From Thermoanaerobaculia bacterium (GTDB lineage Bacteria; Acidobacteriota; Thermoanaerobaculia; Gp7-AA8), in the NCBI GenBank assembly GCA_017883205.1, contig JADGNZ010000002.1, positions 184,869 through 248,868 on the forward strand: a stretch of DNA of 64,000 bases, in the 5' to 3' direction. Positions within the stretch are counted from its first letter, which is position 1; each line of letters starts with the position of its first letter. Of this stretch, positions 50,601-59,016 are shown piece after piece. The translations under genes were made by a program, and so were the position numbers. Below the pieces are notes generated by a model. The model was not told the DNA's origin. It was given only the letters and a program-made list of their open reading frames with translations, and did no database searches.

Positions 50601-50949
50601 GAAGAACGCGATCATGATGATCGACTTCGCGCTCGAGGCCGAGCGCGAACAGAACAAGCCAGCGCAGGAAGCGATCTACGATGCCTGCCTGCTGCGCTTC
50701 CGTCCGATCATGATGACGACGTTCGCCGCGCTCTTCGGTGGCCTCCCGCTCGCGCTCGGCACCGGCACCGGGTCGGAGTTGCGCCATCCGCTCGGCGTCA
50801 CGATCGTCGGCGGCCTGCTCGTCAGCCAGCTCCTCACGCTCTACACGACGCCGGTCGTCTACATCTGGTTCGACAATCTCGCCAAACGGATCAAACGCCG
50901 CGTGCGCGTCGGCAATCCAGTGCACGGCGTCCAGCCCGCGGAAGGATGA
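47677..50949 (+). CDS. mdtB: RND multidrug efflux permease (MdtB-like)
   Basis: 1090 residues, GTG start overlapping the adaptor stop. It is an AcrB/MdtB-type proton-driven inner-membrane pump of 12 helices and two large periplasmic loops: [20 protein letters not shown] at the start, TM4 with the proton-relay pair in [18 protein letters not shown], and [20 protein letters not shown] near the end. It is about 50 residues longer than usual because of an Ala/Thr/Ser/Pro-rich linker in the second periplasmic loop (about residues 780-825, [20 protein letters not shown] region). Substrates of this type include bile-salt-like and novobiocin-like compounds. It would pair with the second permease as a heterotrimer. 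Confidence 0.93.
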   Translation: MNPSRIFILRPVATSLLMAAILLAGFVAFRQLPVSALPQVDYPTIQVLTFYPGASPDVMTSSVTAPMERQFGQIPGLTQMSSTSSFGGSLITLQFDLKQNIDVAEQEVQAAINAAASFLPRDLPNPPIYSKVNPADTPILTLALTSTQLPLSKVEDLADTTLAQKISQLPGVGLVTISGGQKPAVRVQANPSALASYGLSLEDLRTGLAAANTDQAKGNLQGPSQSFSIGANDQIYASADYKPVIIAYRNGAPIRVGDVASVVDGVENAQQAAWMNATPAVIMNVQRQPGANIINVVDRIEQLLPQLSASLPPSVKVTVLTDRTVTIRASVHDVELELLLTIALVVMVIFLFLRRLSATIIPSVAVPLSIVGTFGVMYLLGYSLDNLSLMALTISTGFVVDDAIVMIENITRYIEEGHAPLEAALMGSKQIGFTIVSLTVSLIAVLIPLLFMGDIVGRLFREFAVTLSVTILVSAVVSLTLTPMMSAKLLKADKKGEESRFYIKSEELFNRVIAYYGRTLQFVLRHQTTTLIVTFATLVLTLVLYIVVPKGFFPVQDTGVILGISEAPETTSFARMADRQQALADVVTKDPDVTSVSSFIGVDGTNMTSNVGRIQINLKPRDERKSEASEIIRRLQPNLAKVAGIMLYMQPVQDLSVENRVSRTQYQYTLEDANAAELAEWTPKVIAKLQTIPDLRDVAGDQGTGSLEADLVVDRNTASRLGVTPQMIDDTLYDAFGQRQVSTIFTQLNQYHVVLEADPKLQLSPDALQHIYVHASPNGGGAVSTAGTGTPAVGAAAASQTAQAAPAATLATSSTPGTTSPVQGLSGTREQIIPLSSFARFETKPAPVAINHIGQFPVTTISFNLAPGASLGNATKQIDALTAQLGMPASIHAEFQGTAAVFRSSLANEGYLILAALITVYIVLGVLYESYIHPLTILSTLPSAGVGAILALMLFHMELSVVALIGIILLIGIVKKNAIMMIDFALEAEREQNKPAQEAIYDACLLRFRPIMMTTFAALFGGLPLALGTGTGSELRHPLGVTIVGGLLVSQLLTLYTTPVVYIWFDNLAKRIKRRVRVGNPVHGVQPAEG

Positions 50950-51140
50950 GGCGGAAGGATGAAGATTGAAGGATGAAGGATGAACGCTAAACCAACCACT
51001 ACCGCGCGCCTCGTTCACCGTTCATCGTTCATGGTTCATCCGTCGAACATTCATCCTTCATCCTTCATCCCTCATCCTTCAAAAACATCCTTCATCCTTC
51101 ATCCTTCAGACACTCATCCTTCAAACATTCATCCTTCAAA
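50950..51140. repeat. Heptanucleotide TTCATCC inverted repeat between the two permeases
   Basis: The left arm (about 50945-50990) contains GAAGGATGAA-type heptamers; the right part (about 51018-51137) has many TTCATCC units in several blocks (TTCATCCTTCATCCTTCATC). The two could pair around a GC-rich centre (ACCACTACCGCGCGCC). It fills almost the whole 191-base spacer within the efflux operon and runs up to the start codon of the second permease. Confidence 0.88.
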
Positions 51141-54100
51141 ATGAGCTTCTCCGAGCCATTCATCCGCAGACCGGTCGGCACCGCGCTCCTTAGCGTCGCA
51201 GTGCTGATGGCGGGAGCGCTCGGCTACATGAACCTTCCGGTCGCCCCCTTGCCTCAGGTCGAATTTCCCACGATCTCTGTGAGCGCCGGATTGCCGGGCG
51301 CCGATCCGGAGACGATGGCCTCATCCGTCGCCACGCCGCTGGAACGTCAATTCGGACGCATCGCCGGCGTGACGCAAATGACATCGAACAGCTCCTCGGG
51401 CTCGACGAACGTCACATTGCAGTTCGAGCTTGACCGCGACATCGACGCCGCCGCGCGCGACGTGCAGGCCGCCATCAACGCCGCGCGCGGCCAGCTTCCG
51501 GCGAATCTGCCGTCGAATCCGAACTGGCGCAAAGTCAATCCAGCCGACGCGCCGATCATGATCCTCGGCCTCACCTCGGACGTGAAAACGCAGCCGCAGA
51601 TGTACGACGTTGCCGACTCCGTGCTGGCCCAGAAGATTGCCCAGATCGACGGCATCGGACAGGTCTTCGTCGGCGGCAGCTCGCGCCCTGCCGTCCGCGT
51701 GGAAGTCAATCCGCTGCAGCTCAGCAAACTCAATGTCGGGATCGATCAGGTGCGCGCGGCAATCGGCACTGCCAACGCCAACCGTCCAAAAGGCTCGATC
51801 TCCGGCCCAAGCAACATCTGGATGCTGCAAACGAACGATCAGCTCTTCAAGGCGAGAGAGTATCGCAGTCTCATCGTAGCCTCGCGCGACGGCAAGCCGG
51901 TGATCCTTTCCGAGGTGGCGCGGGTCGAGGACTCGGTCGAGAACATTAATAGTGCGGGATCCGTGAACGGCAAGCCGGCCATTTCCCTGGTCCTCTTCCG
52001 GCAGCCGGGAGCGAACATCATCGGCACCGTCGACCGCGTCCGGTCCATGATTCCTCAACTGCAGGCCACGATCCCGCCGTCGATCCATCTCGATGTCGTC
52101 CTCGACCGCACCGGCACGATCCGCGCCTCGGTGCGCGATGTCGAGGTGACACTGAGCATTTCGATTCTTCTTGTCATCCTCGTCGTCTTCGTCTTCCTTC
52201 GCAGCGGTTGGGCCACAGTCATTCCGAGCGTGGCCGTGCCGCTTTCGCTCATCGGCACGTTCGGCGTGATGTATCTCCTCGGCTACTCGCTCGACAACCT
52301 CTCGCTCATGGCCCTGACCATCTCGACGGGATTCGTCGTCGACGATGCCATCGTCGTGATCGAGAACATCAGCCGCCATCTCGAGGACGGCATGCAGCCG
52401 CTCGACGCCGCGCTGCTCGGTGCGCGCGAGATCGGCTTCACCGTCTTCTCCATGAGCACCTCGCTCATCGCCGTCTTCATCCCCATCCTGCTCATGGGCG
52501 GCATCGTCGGAAGGCTCTTCCGCGAGTTCGCCGTCACGCTGAGCGTAGCCATCGGCTTTTCTCTGATCATCTCGCTGACGACGACACCGATGATGTGCGC
52601 GAAGTTCCTTCGCTCCGAAAAGGACCGCAAGCACGGCCGCCTATATCGCGCCAGCGAGCGCGCCTTCGACCACCTCCGAAGCGGCTACGAGCACACGCTC
52701 GACTTTGTGCTCGACCACCGCCTGCCGGTTCTCCTCGTCACGCTGGCCACGATCGGCTTCACGATCTATCTCTACATCGTCATTCCAAAAGGCTTCTTCC
52801 CTTCGCAGGACACCGGACGACTCAGTGGCAACGTGCAGGGCGCTCAGGACACTTCGTTTGACGCGCTGATCGCGAAGCTCAACCAGTTCATGCGCATCGT
52901 CGAGAAGGACCCGGCAGTCGAGAGTGTCATCTCCTTCACGGGCGGTGGACGCGGCGGCGGCAACTCCGCCAGCATGTTCGTGACGCTCAAGCCGCTGGAC
53001 GTCCGCAACGCCTCGGCACAGGAAATCATCGCCCGGCTTCGCCCGAAGACGTCACACATTCCCGGGGCCCAACTCTTCCTCACCGCCGTGCAGGACGTGC
53101 GCGTCGGCGGGCGTCAGAGCAATGCCGAGTATCAGTACACGCTTCAGGGCGACAACGTGGCTGACGTAATGTCGTGGGCGCCGAGACTCTCGAAAGCCAT
53201 GCAGAAAATGAAGGAACTGAAAGACGTTTCCAGCGACCAGCAAAATCAGGGATTGCAAGCCTCCGTCGTCATCGACCGCCAGACTGCAGCGCGCCTCGGC
53301 ATCTCGCTCGCCTCGATCGACAGCACGCTCTACGACGCCTTCGGCCAACGTCAGGTCTCGGTGATGTACAGCGGGATGAACCAGTACCACGTGGTGATGG
53401 AAGTCGATCCGAAGTTCAGCGGCTCGCCGGCGGCATTGAGCAACGTCTACGTCCATTCGTCGAGCGGACGCGAAGTGCCGCTCAGCGCCATCGCTCACTT
53501 CGGCCTCAATCAGACGCCGCTCTCCGTTCCGCACCAGGGCCAGTTCCCCGCCGTAACCATCTCATTCAACCTGTCGCCTGGCGTCTCGCTCGGCGTCGCC
53601 ACCGCCGCCATCGAAGATGAGGAAAGGAAGATGGGAATGCCGTCGTCGATCCATCCCGGCTTCCAGGGGACGGCACAGGCCTTTCAACAATCGCTGGCCA
53701 ACGAGCCGCTGCTCATCCTCGCCGCGCTCCTCGCCGTCTACATCGTTCTCGGCATCCTCTACGAGAGTCTCGTGCATCCGGTCACGATCCTCTCCACGAT
53801 CCCGTCGGCCGGAGTCGGCGCGCTGATCGCTCTGCTGCTGACCAACACGGAGTTCACGATCATCGCGTTGATCGGAATCATCCTGCTGATCGGCATCGTC
53901 AAGAAAAACGCCATCATGATGATCGACTTCGCGCTCGAGGCTGAGCGCAAACACGGGAAAAGCGCCCGCGACGCCATCCGCGAAGCCTGCCTCCTCCGCT
54001 TCCGTCCGATCATGATGACGACGATGGCCGCGCTCTTCGGCGGCCTGCCTCTCGCGTTAGGAGGGGGCACCGGCAGCGAGCTTCGCCGCCCCCTCGGCAT

Positions 54101-54233
54101 CGCCATCGTCGGCGGCCTGATCATGAGCCAGATGCTCACGCTCTTCACGACGCCGGTGACGTACATGTACTTGGACAAGCTGCGACTGAGGGGACGCGAG
54201 AAGCAGCCGGCGACGGAGCCGGTGAGGGCGTAG
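51141..54233 (+). CDS. mdtC: RND multidrug efflux permease (MdtC-like)
   Basis: 1030 residues, the usual length. Same architecture as the preceding pump: MSFSEPFIRRPVGTALLSVA start, [20 protein letters not shown] in TM4, and [20 protein letters not shown] near the C-terminus. The two are clearly paralogous throughout, as MdtB and MdtC are in enterobacteria, where they work as a B2C heterotrimer with the adaptor MdtA. The start at 51141 follows directly after the TTCATCC repeats, so there is no usual Shine-Dalgarno; translation may depend on the repeat structure. No outer-membrane factor or regulator is encoded in the window. Confidence 0.93.
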   Translation: MSFSEPFIRRPVGTALLSVAVLMAGALGYMNLPVAPLPQVEFPTISVSAGLPGADPETMASSVATPLERQFGRIAGVTQMTSNSSSGSTNVTLQFELDRDIDAAARDVQAAINAARGQLPANLPSNPNWRKVNPADAPIMILGLTSDVKTQPQMYDVADSVLAQKIAQIDGIGQVFVGGSSRPAVRVEVNPLQLSKLNVGIDQVRAAIGTANANRPKGSISGPSNIWMLQTNDQLFKAREYRSLIVASRDGKPVILSEVARVEDSVENINSAGSVNGKPAISLVLFRQPGANIIGTVDRVRSMIPQLQATIPPSIHLDVVLDRTGTIRASVRDVEVTLSISILLVILVVFVFLRSGWATVIPSVAVPLSLIGTFGVMYLLGYSLDNLSLMALTISTGFVVDDAIVVIENISRHLEDGMQPLDAALLGAREIGFTVFSMSTSLIAVFIPILLMGGIVGRLFREFAVTLSVAIGFSLIISLTTTPMMCAKFLRSEKDRKHGRLYRASERAFDHLRSGYEHTLDFVLDHRLPVLLVTLATIGFTIYLYIVIPKGFFPSQDTGRLSGNVQGAQDTSFDALIAKLNQFMRIVEKDPAVESVISFTGGGRGGGNSASMFVTLKPLDVRNASAQEIIARLRPKTSHIPGAQLFLTAVQDVRVGGRQSNAEYQYTLQGDNVADVMSWAPRLSKAMQKMKELKDVSSDQQNQGLQASVVIDRQTAARLGISLASIDSTLYDAFGQRQVSVMYSGMNQYHVVMEVDPKFSGSPAALSNVYVHSSSGREVPLSAIAHFGLNQTPLSVPHQGQFPAVTISFNLSPGVSLGVATAAIEDEERKMGMPSSIHPGFQGTAQAFQQSLANEPLLILAALLAVYIVLGILYESLVHPVTILSTIPSAGVGALIALLLTNTEFTIIALIGIILLIGIVKKNAIMMIDFALEAERKHGKSARDAIREACLLRFRPIMMTTMAALFGGLPLALGGGTGSELRRPLGIAIVGGLIMSQMLTLFTTPVTYMYLDKLRLRGREKQPATEPVRA

Positions 54234-54255
54234 GGCGCGCGCCAGCGCTTCGAAA

Positions 54256-54300
54256 GGAGTGCGGTCGTCTCGACCGCGGGCACTCGGGCGTCCTCGCCCC
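54256..54300. repeat. Dispersed GTCGTCTCGAC palindrome
   Basis: GGAGTGCGGTCGTCTCGACC at 54256 is followed by a diverged second copy ending CGGGCGTCCTCGCCCC. Same family as the pair around 42.9-43.1 kb. It is 20-odd bases downstream of the second permease stop, where it may work as a terminator-like hairpin. Confidence 0.7.
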
Positions 54301-54493
54301 AGTGCGGTCAGGGCGGAGGTCGAAATTCGCCGGCACACCTCTTCGGTCTCGAAAAACAAACCGACGCGAAAGAGCCTCTTCGACACAATGGGAAAAGGAA
54401 GGGGTCAGCCGCGCCCTGCGACACACGAAGCGTATGATCATGCTTCACTCAGGCAAGATCTTCGAGTACCAGATGAGCGAGAGGGGGTCGCCA

Positions 54494-55432
54494 ATGTCCG
54501 TTCCGAGAGCTCAGTGTCTCGTCGTTGCCCTGATTTCGCTCCTGACCGCCGGCAAGCTCGCCGCCGATCAGCCCGTCAACGCATCGGGAACGGTCACCGT
54601 GAACGGGAAGGCCACCGCGCTGCATCATGCCTACGCCCGTCACGATGCCTCGCTCGGTGGGACGCTGGTGCTGATCACGGATCGCGCGCTCGAGGCACCG
54701 ATGCTGGCCGAGGAAACGGCCGGATTCAGTTCCGGAGCAACACCCTCTCTGACAGATCTCACGAAAAAGGGTGAGGTGAACGGCGTGGAGCTTCTGATCA
54801 ACGACTCCAATCATGTCGAGATGGCGGAGGTGTACAGCAGCGCCTTCGACATGCCGACTCCGTTTTCGGGAAAGCACTTCTGGTACGAGCCGTACCGGCT
54901 GGACAGCGGCTGGACCGGTGGGCGTTCACGTACGCACGAGCCGGAGACATTTTTCAAAAGGACGTTTGCGTACGACGTCACGTTCCTCACCACGATCGGG
55001 TCGAAGGGGTTTGAGATCGTGAACGCGGCGCAGCTGGCCGCTCAGCACAAGGCGATCGACGCCCACGAAGCGTTACGCCTGATTCCGGTTGGAGGCGGGG
55101 ACGAAGGGAAAGCCTATCTCGCGTACCGGCGCGATCTCGACGCGCACAACGGCGCCGCACTCCTGAAACAGATGACCGCCGCGATGAAGAGTCGCGTCGC
55201 CAACGAGATGCACACGCCGGAGCCGCTCGACGAGAGCACAGCCGGATCGTGGGCATTCATGGCCGCGGTGCGTCCCGGCAAGGTCGAGGTCGTTGGCGGT
55301 GTTCATGACCCAGACAGCACGAGGCTCGAGCTCATGAAAACCGAGGCCGCTGACGGAACGAAGTCCTTCGGAACCGCCCGGATGACCCGAGAGAAAGGCG
55401 ACTGGAAAGTCGATGACGAAACCTGGCGTTGA
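54494..55432 (+). CDS. Secreted hypothetical protein
   Basis: 312 residues from the ATG at 54494, which gives a signal peptide (MSVPRAQCLVVALISLLTAG, cleavage after LAA) and has GAGAGGGGGTC upstream; an in-frame extension to 54302 has no signal and shadow-like composition. The mature protein has a short beta domain (VNASGTVTVNGKATALHHAY) with a LVLITDRAL strand. Its middle part is rich in aromatics (YSSAFDMPTPFSGKHFWYEP), and a C-terminal part ends GTARMTREKGDWKVDDETWR, similar to the last strand of an NTF2/SnoaL-like or related fold. I do not recognise a named family. It may be a monocistronic unit. Confidence 0.78.
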   Translation: MSVPRAQCLVVALISLLTAGKLAADQPVNASGTVTVNGKATALHHAYARHDASLGGTLVLITDRALEAPMLAEETAGFSSGATPSLTDLTKKGEVNGVELLINDSNHVEMAEVYSSAFDMPTPFSGKHFWYEPYRLDSGWTGGRSRTHEPETFFKRTFAYDVTFLTTIGSKGFEIVNAAQLAAQHKAIDAHEALRLIPVGGGDEGKAYLAYRRDLDAHNGAALLKQMTAAMKSRVANEMHTPEPLDESTAGSWAFMAAVRPGKVEVVGGVHDPDSTRLELMKTEAADGTKSFGTARMTREKGDWKVDDETWR

Positions 55433-55448
55433 GAGCGGGCGACGTCGG

Positions 55449-55484
55449 CTACGACAAAAACCTCGCCAGGAAATCGGGGTGAAT
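55449..55484. repeat. Left 36-bp direct repeat bracketing the toxin-antitoxin island
   Basis: 36 bases (CTACGACAAAAACCTCG then CCAGGAAATCGGGGTGAAT) match 56654-56689 with two differences. On the minus strand they read IHPDFLARFLS and a stop, the last codons of a DUF4337-like gene with no body attached, so this is a copied or left-over gene end. Confidence 0.85.
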
Positions 55485-55521
55485 ACTCTGATCGGGGAGC
55501 CGACACATGCATCTCGACCGG

Positions 55522-55869
55522 CTAAGTGAGACCCAGCACGAGTCTCAAGCCCTCTTCAACTCTAACCATCGCTTCGGGCCGAATACGCCCAACCCTTTTC
55601 CTGAGAAATGTGCGATCAGCAGTAATGATCTGCGAGACGTTGGCGACGGACGCCTGCTTGAGTCCTGTATCGCGCGTCGAGAGGACAACGTTGCCTGGAG
55701 AAAAAGCCAGGCGTTCGTTCGTCGTCAGGATCACGGCCAGTACCGTTGCCATTCGACTTTTGTTGAATGGATTCGCCTGTACGACCAAGATAGGCCTAGT
55801 GCCACCCGGGTCGGACGCGACCGGCTCCGGTAAATCGGCCCACCACACTTCGCCTCGGGCTACTTCCAA
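55522..55869 (-). CDS. mazF: MazF/PemK-family toxin endoribonuclease
   Basis: 115 residues. RGEVWWADLPEP at the N-terminus and GTRPILVVQANPFNKS are the family signatures; NVVLSTRDTGLKQASVANVS completes the conserved core. MazF toxins cut mRNA at short sequence motifs until blocked by the antitoxin. The catalytic Arg (in GTRP) and the following Ser/Thr region are intact. The start overlaps the preceding antitoxin gene by ten bases. It lies inside a segment of about 1.2 kb bracketed by 36-bp direct repeats. Confidence 0.92.
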   Translation of the reverse strand: MEVARGEVWWADLPEPVASDPGGTRPILVVQANPFNKSRMATVLAVILTTNERLAFSPGNVVLSTRDTGLKQASVANVSQIITADRTFLRKRVGRIRPEAMVRVEEGLRLVLGLT

Positions 55870-56099
55870 TCGTTCTTCCCAATCGACCGAAACTGAATGC
55901 TTTGAAGCACTGGATCGAGCGATGACGACTCGTGAGCGTATACCTCATTGATCTTCGCGGTGATCGCCTCCTCATCGTGTTCCTGCACAAAGCGCTCGAC
56001 TGCGATGGTGTAAAGGCGGCTGCGCGAGACGCCCATGCGATGGGCAAGCTTATCGGCCGCTTTGAAAACGGGGTCGGGAATCGAAACTGCTGCTTTCAT
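55860..56099 (-). CDS. Ribbon-helix-helix antitoxin of the MazF pair
   Basis: 79 residues from the ATG at 56099 (MKAAVSIPDPVFKAADKLAH); a frame reaching 56198 lacks a start site and similarity. The N-terminal 45 residues form a CopG/RHH-like unit (strand KAAVSIPD, helices VFKAADKLAHRMG and SRSRLYTIAVERFVQEHD), the C-terminal part (INEVYAHESSSLDPVLQSIQ) is the toxin-wrapping tail. Overlaps mazF by ten bases. The upstream region has TATTGACTA-like AT-rich DNA (56100-56130) that probably contains the autoregulated promoter. Confidence 0.88.
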   Translation of the reverse strand: MKAAVSIPDPVFKAADKLAHRMGVSRSRLYTIAVERFVQEHDEEAITAKINEVYAHESSSLDPVLQSIQFRSIGKNDWK

Positions 56100-56166
56100 C
56101 CAAGAAGTATGACGATAGTATGACCAGTTAGTCAACTGCCCTTGCGCTGTAGAATCATTCGGACGT

Positions 56167-56402
56167 ATGGACGATCGCAAAATGGATGACCTCGTCATCG
56201 AAGCGCTCGATCTGGGCCGTGAGTCGCGGGCGGCACTCGCGAAGCGCCTGCTCGATAGCCTCGGTGAACCTTCTGCGGATGGAGTTGCCCGGGCTGGTTA
56301 GCTGAAGCCGAGCATCGCTACCAGGAGCTCAGAGACGGCACGGCGCGAACCATTCCGTCTGAAGAAGTGTTTGCCGAATTGGTAGCCACACACCGACGGT
56401 GA
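56167..56402 (+). pseudogene. Frameshifted addiction-module antitoxin (TIGR02574-like)
   Basis: The frame starting MDDRKMDDLVIEALDLGRES and continuing RAALAKRLLDSLGEPSADG stops at 56301. Dropping to the next frame at about 56295 restores the second half of the same family, WLAEAEHRYQELRDGTARTI then PSEEVFAELVATHRR with a stop at 56402. One missing T in the GGGCTGG stretch (56291-56297) explains it. The family (putative addiction-module component) normally has about 70-75 residues and partners a RelE/ParE-type toxin. Either the gene is dead or the base was lost in sequencing/assembly. Confidence 0.8.
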
Positions 56403-56457
56403 GATCGCGATTCACCCCTGCTCGTGACAGGAAAGTTGTGGAGGTAGACTCCGCTGG

Positions 56458-56652
56458 ATGAGCGAATTCGCTGTCGACGTCGAGCTGGAAGACGATGGTC
56501 GCTGGATCGGAGAAGTGACGAATCTGCCCGGAGTTCTATGCTATGGCGCGACGCGGGACGAAGCTGTTGCGAAAGCCAAAGCTCTCGCGTTCCGCGTTCT
56601 CGATGACCGCCTCGATCACGGCGAAGACCGATCTCGGAAACCGCGACGTTAA
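56458..56652 (+). CDS. hicB: HicB-like antitoxin, orphan
   Basis: 64 residues. FAVDVELEDDGRWIGEVTNL followed by PGVLCYGATRDEAVAKAKAL is the partial RNase H-like HicB fold (strand-strand-helix); the tail is short and basic (HGEDRSRKPRR) and no ribbon-helix-helix domain follows. HicB neutralises HicA, a small dsRNA-binding-type toxin; no hicA is seen on either side, so it is an orphan. It sits one base before the right 36-bp repeat, at the end of the toxin-antitoxin island. Confidence 0.85.
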   Translation: MSEFAVDVELEDDGRWIGEVTNLPGVLCYGATRDEAVAKAKALAFRVLDDRLDHGEDRSRKPRR

Positions 56653-56653
56653 C

Positions 56654-56689
56654 CTACGACAAAACCCTCGCTAGGAAATCGGGGTGAAT
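56654..56689. repeat. Right 36-bp direct repeat bracketing the toxin-antitoxin island
   Basis: The 3' end of the intact DUF4337 gene (codons for IHPDFLARVLS and the stop) repeats the sequence at 55449-55484 with two mismatches. Everything between, about 1.17 kb, consists of toxin-antitoxin genes and their remains. This looks like attR/attL of an integrated island or the outcome of a partial gene duplication. Confidence 0.85.
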
Positions 56690-57247
56690 GCTCCATCCTA
56701 AGAAACCCGCCAGACCGAAAAGCACGCCGAAGAACATGAATACCGAGGCCAAGCCGAGGAGCCAGCGCTTCTTCGTCAAGGCAGTGATTCCGAAGAGGGC
56801 GATGGCGACGGAAAGGCAGGCTTCGTTCATGTCGAACTGGTCGTCGCGAAAATTGAGTGCGTCGTACTCCTTCTGAAATCCCTCCGCCTGTTTCTTGATG
56901 TCCGCTTTCTCTTTGTCGTACTTCTTCACCTGCCCCTGATACGACGCGATCTTCTGATCGATCAGCGGCGCGAACTTCTGATCGGTGAGGATGGCGCGCT
57001 GCAACGTGAGCTGATCGAGCATCGACTCGGCCAGATTCAACTTCATCCCTTTGGCCTGGTAGTACGACCACTGATCGAGCGCATTCGCCTGCGCCTGCTG
57101 CATCGCCTGGACGATGTTGCCGTCCTTGACGTTGCAGACAGCCATGAACGTCGCGGCGAGGGCCACGAGCAGCGCGATGATCGAGTTGAGCCGCGATTCG
57201 GAGCCGAGCTCCACAGCTTCGCTGATGGTTTCGTCGATGTCGGACAT
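56654..57247 (-). CDS. DUF4337 family membrane protein
   Basis: 197 residues from the ATG at 57247 (MSDIDETISEAVELG); the extension to 57274 is unlikely. There is an N-terminal membrane helix (NSIIALLVALAATFMAVCNV), a long helical coiled-coil-like middle (about 50-130, QYQ-rich AMQQAQANALDQWSYYQAKG; KYDKEKADIKKQAEGFQKEY) and two C-terminal helices (EACLSVAIALFGITALT; LASVFMFFGVLFGLAGFLG). This matches the DUF4337 layout. The function is not known. The last 12 codons coincide with the 36-bp direct repeat that borders the toxin-antitoxin island. Confidence 0.88.
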   Translation of the reverse strand: MSDIDETISEAVELGSESRLNSIIALLVALAATFMAVCNVKDGNIVQAMQQAQANALDQWSYYQAKGMKLNLAESMLDQLTLQRAILTDQKFAPLIDQKIASYQGQVKKYDKEKADIKKQAEGFQKEYDALNFRDDQFDMNEACLSVAIALFGITALTKKRWLLGLASVFMFFGVLFGLAGFLGWSIHPDFLARVLS

Positions 57248-57295
57248 GTGCCGAATTGTAGCTGCTCGCAACAAAACGCAACAGCACTCCGAAGG

Positions 57296-58858
57296 TCACT
57301 CGAACTTCTTCAACTTCGGCCATATCTGCGGGAGCGTCCATCCCCGCGGCTTCTGTGCGAGGAACAACGTGAAGTGCTCCTGCGCCATCGCCCGCGGATC
57401 CCCGATCTCCGCCATCGGCCGTACATCCTCGTACCAACGGCCGAGACTTTCGCGGTTATCGCCAAGGACGAGCATGCTTTCTCCGGTGTAGTTGCGGGGA
57501 CCCCAGTACCAATTGGTCAGGTGTCCGCCGATTGCTTTCGGCAAGCCGTAACGCGGGCCATAGAAATCGATCGCACCCGACTGGCCGTAGTCATTGCCGA
57601 AGATTGCCGTCTTCGCCCGCTCCTCGGGCGGCAAACTGTTGTAGACGCGCGCCGTCGTCTCCACCATCTCCTGCCAGCCGAAACGGTCGGCGAAAAACTG
57701 CGGCATCGACGTCGTCTGCCGATGCTCGAAACGCGGCTGCTTGATGTGCGTCAGCTCGGTGAATCGGACGTACGCGTCCGGCGAAAGCACCGGCACAGTG
57801 ATCGGCGCGATGAGCAAGCCCACCAGAACGATGAGCGATGCATACGCCGGACGCATCCATCCGCGCCCGGCGCGTTCCGTCATCCGCTCCACGGCGATTG
57901 CGCCCGCCGCGATGATCATGATGAACGCCGGCATCAGATAGTAGAAACGTCCGTGCGCAAGGATCAGAACGACGTACGCGATGACCCAGGCAAGTCCGAG
58001 CACGCGAAATCGTTTCAGCGATCCGGTCAACAGCGAGACCAGCCCGGCGATCCACAGCGGCGCTGCCGCAGGATTCGCCATCAGGACATCCCACAGCAGA
58101 AACATGATCGGGTTCATCTGCACGTCACGGCCGTTGCGCTTGATGTTCGCGAGCTGTTCCAGATGCGGAAAGTGATTGCGAATCTCCCAGATCAAATTCG
58201 GGAGAAACACGACGACCGCGATCGCGCCCGCCAGAACGAACCAGCGGTTGAACATCAACTTGCGATCGGCGGTGAGCAGCAATGCCACCACGATCGAGAA
58301 GCCGAAAACCAGCATCGTGTGCTTGTTCAGCAGGCCGATTCCGGCGAGGAGGCCGAACCATGGCCAGAGCCGCGGATCGTTTCGTTTGATGATGCGGATG
58401 ACCAGCAGCGCGCAGCCGCTCCAGATCAGCGGTTCGACCGCGTTCATCGACAGATAGCTGCTGAATGCGAGATAGCCCGGCGCGAGCAAGACGACCAGCG
58501 CGGCAAGAAACTGCGCGAAGCGTCCGCCGCCGAGCTCGCGCACAATCGCGCCGGCGATGAGCACGAAGCCTGCCCCGGCCAGCGAAGGGAAGAGCCGGAT
58601 CGAATACGCCGAGTCGCCGAACAGAGCGCGCGTCAGCCACGCCTGAAACGCGGTCAGCGGCGGAAAATCGACATAGCCCCAGGCCAAATGCTGCCCGCAG
58701 GCAAGAAAGTACAACTCGTCGATGAAGAAGCCGTACAGCTTCGCCGTGGCCATGTGGAACGCGAACTTCACGGCTGCCAGGCAGGCAACGATCGCAGGGC
58801 CGCTCCAAAGAACCGAGGACGTTCGCGTGGTCGGAGAGGGCAAACTCATTTCGCTCAT
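57296..58858 (-). CDS. GT39/ArnT-like membrane glycosyltransferase
   Basis: 520 residues from the ATG at 58858 (MSEMSLPSPTTRTSSVLW); a second ATG three codons on is possible, and the GTG at 58954 is rejected. It has 10-12 membrane helices with the GT-C signature in the first periplasmic loop, GFFIDELYFLACGQHLAWGY, where the acidic pair DE is the expected catalytic site. YVDFPPLTAFQAWLTRALFG and LAGIGLLNKHTMLVFGF are further family marks. These enzymes transfer a sugar from a polyprenyl-phosphate donor to lipid A, protein or another acceptor. The C-terminal 150 residues are a soluble periplasmic domain. Acceptor unknown. Confidence 0.88.
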   Translation of the reverse strand: MSEMSLPSPTTRTSSVLWSGPAIVACLAAVKFAFHMATAKLYGFFIDELYFLACGQHLAWGYVDFPPLTAFQAWLTRALFGDSAYSIRLFPSLAGAGFVLIAGAIVRELGGGRFAQFLAALVVLLAPGYLAFSSYLSMNAVEPLIWSGCALLVIRIIKRNDPRLWPWFGLLAGIGLLNKHTMLVFGFSIVVALLLTADRKLMFNRWFVLAGAIAVVVFLPNLIWEIRNHFPHLEQLANIKRNGRDVQMNPIMFLLWDVLMANPAAAPLWIAGLVSLLTGSLKRFRVLGLAWVIAYVVLILAHGRFYYLMPAFIMIIAAGAIAVERMTERAGRGWMRPAYASLIVLVGLLIAPITVPVLSPDAYVRFTELTHIKQPRFEHRQTTSMPQFFADRFGWQEMVETTARVYNSLPPEERAKTAIFGNDYGQSGAIDFYGPRYGLPKAIGGHLTNWYWGPRNYTGESMLVLGDNRESLGRWYEDVRPMAEIGDPRAMAQEHFTLFLAQKPRGWTLPQIWPKLKKFE

Positions 58859-59016
58859 GCCGCCTACGATCGGCTCTGCGACGCCGAACCGGCAACACCT
58901 TTGTGATGAACGGCGATGGAGCGGGACGACCGGCTTGCAGCCCCCGCTCGTCACGCCGTTGCTCCGCTCATCACGCGGCGGGTGACAGTGCGGCTCCGTA
59001 GCGTTACCGTCCCGCT

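Noticed and set aside
56399..56461. Remnant of a RelE/ParE toxin
   Set aside because: A 20-codon GTG-started frame (RSRFTPARDRKVVEV) overlaps the antitoxin pseudogene and hicB in the usual way and begins like such toxins, but it is too short to be sure.
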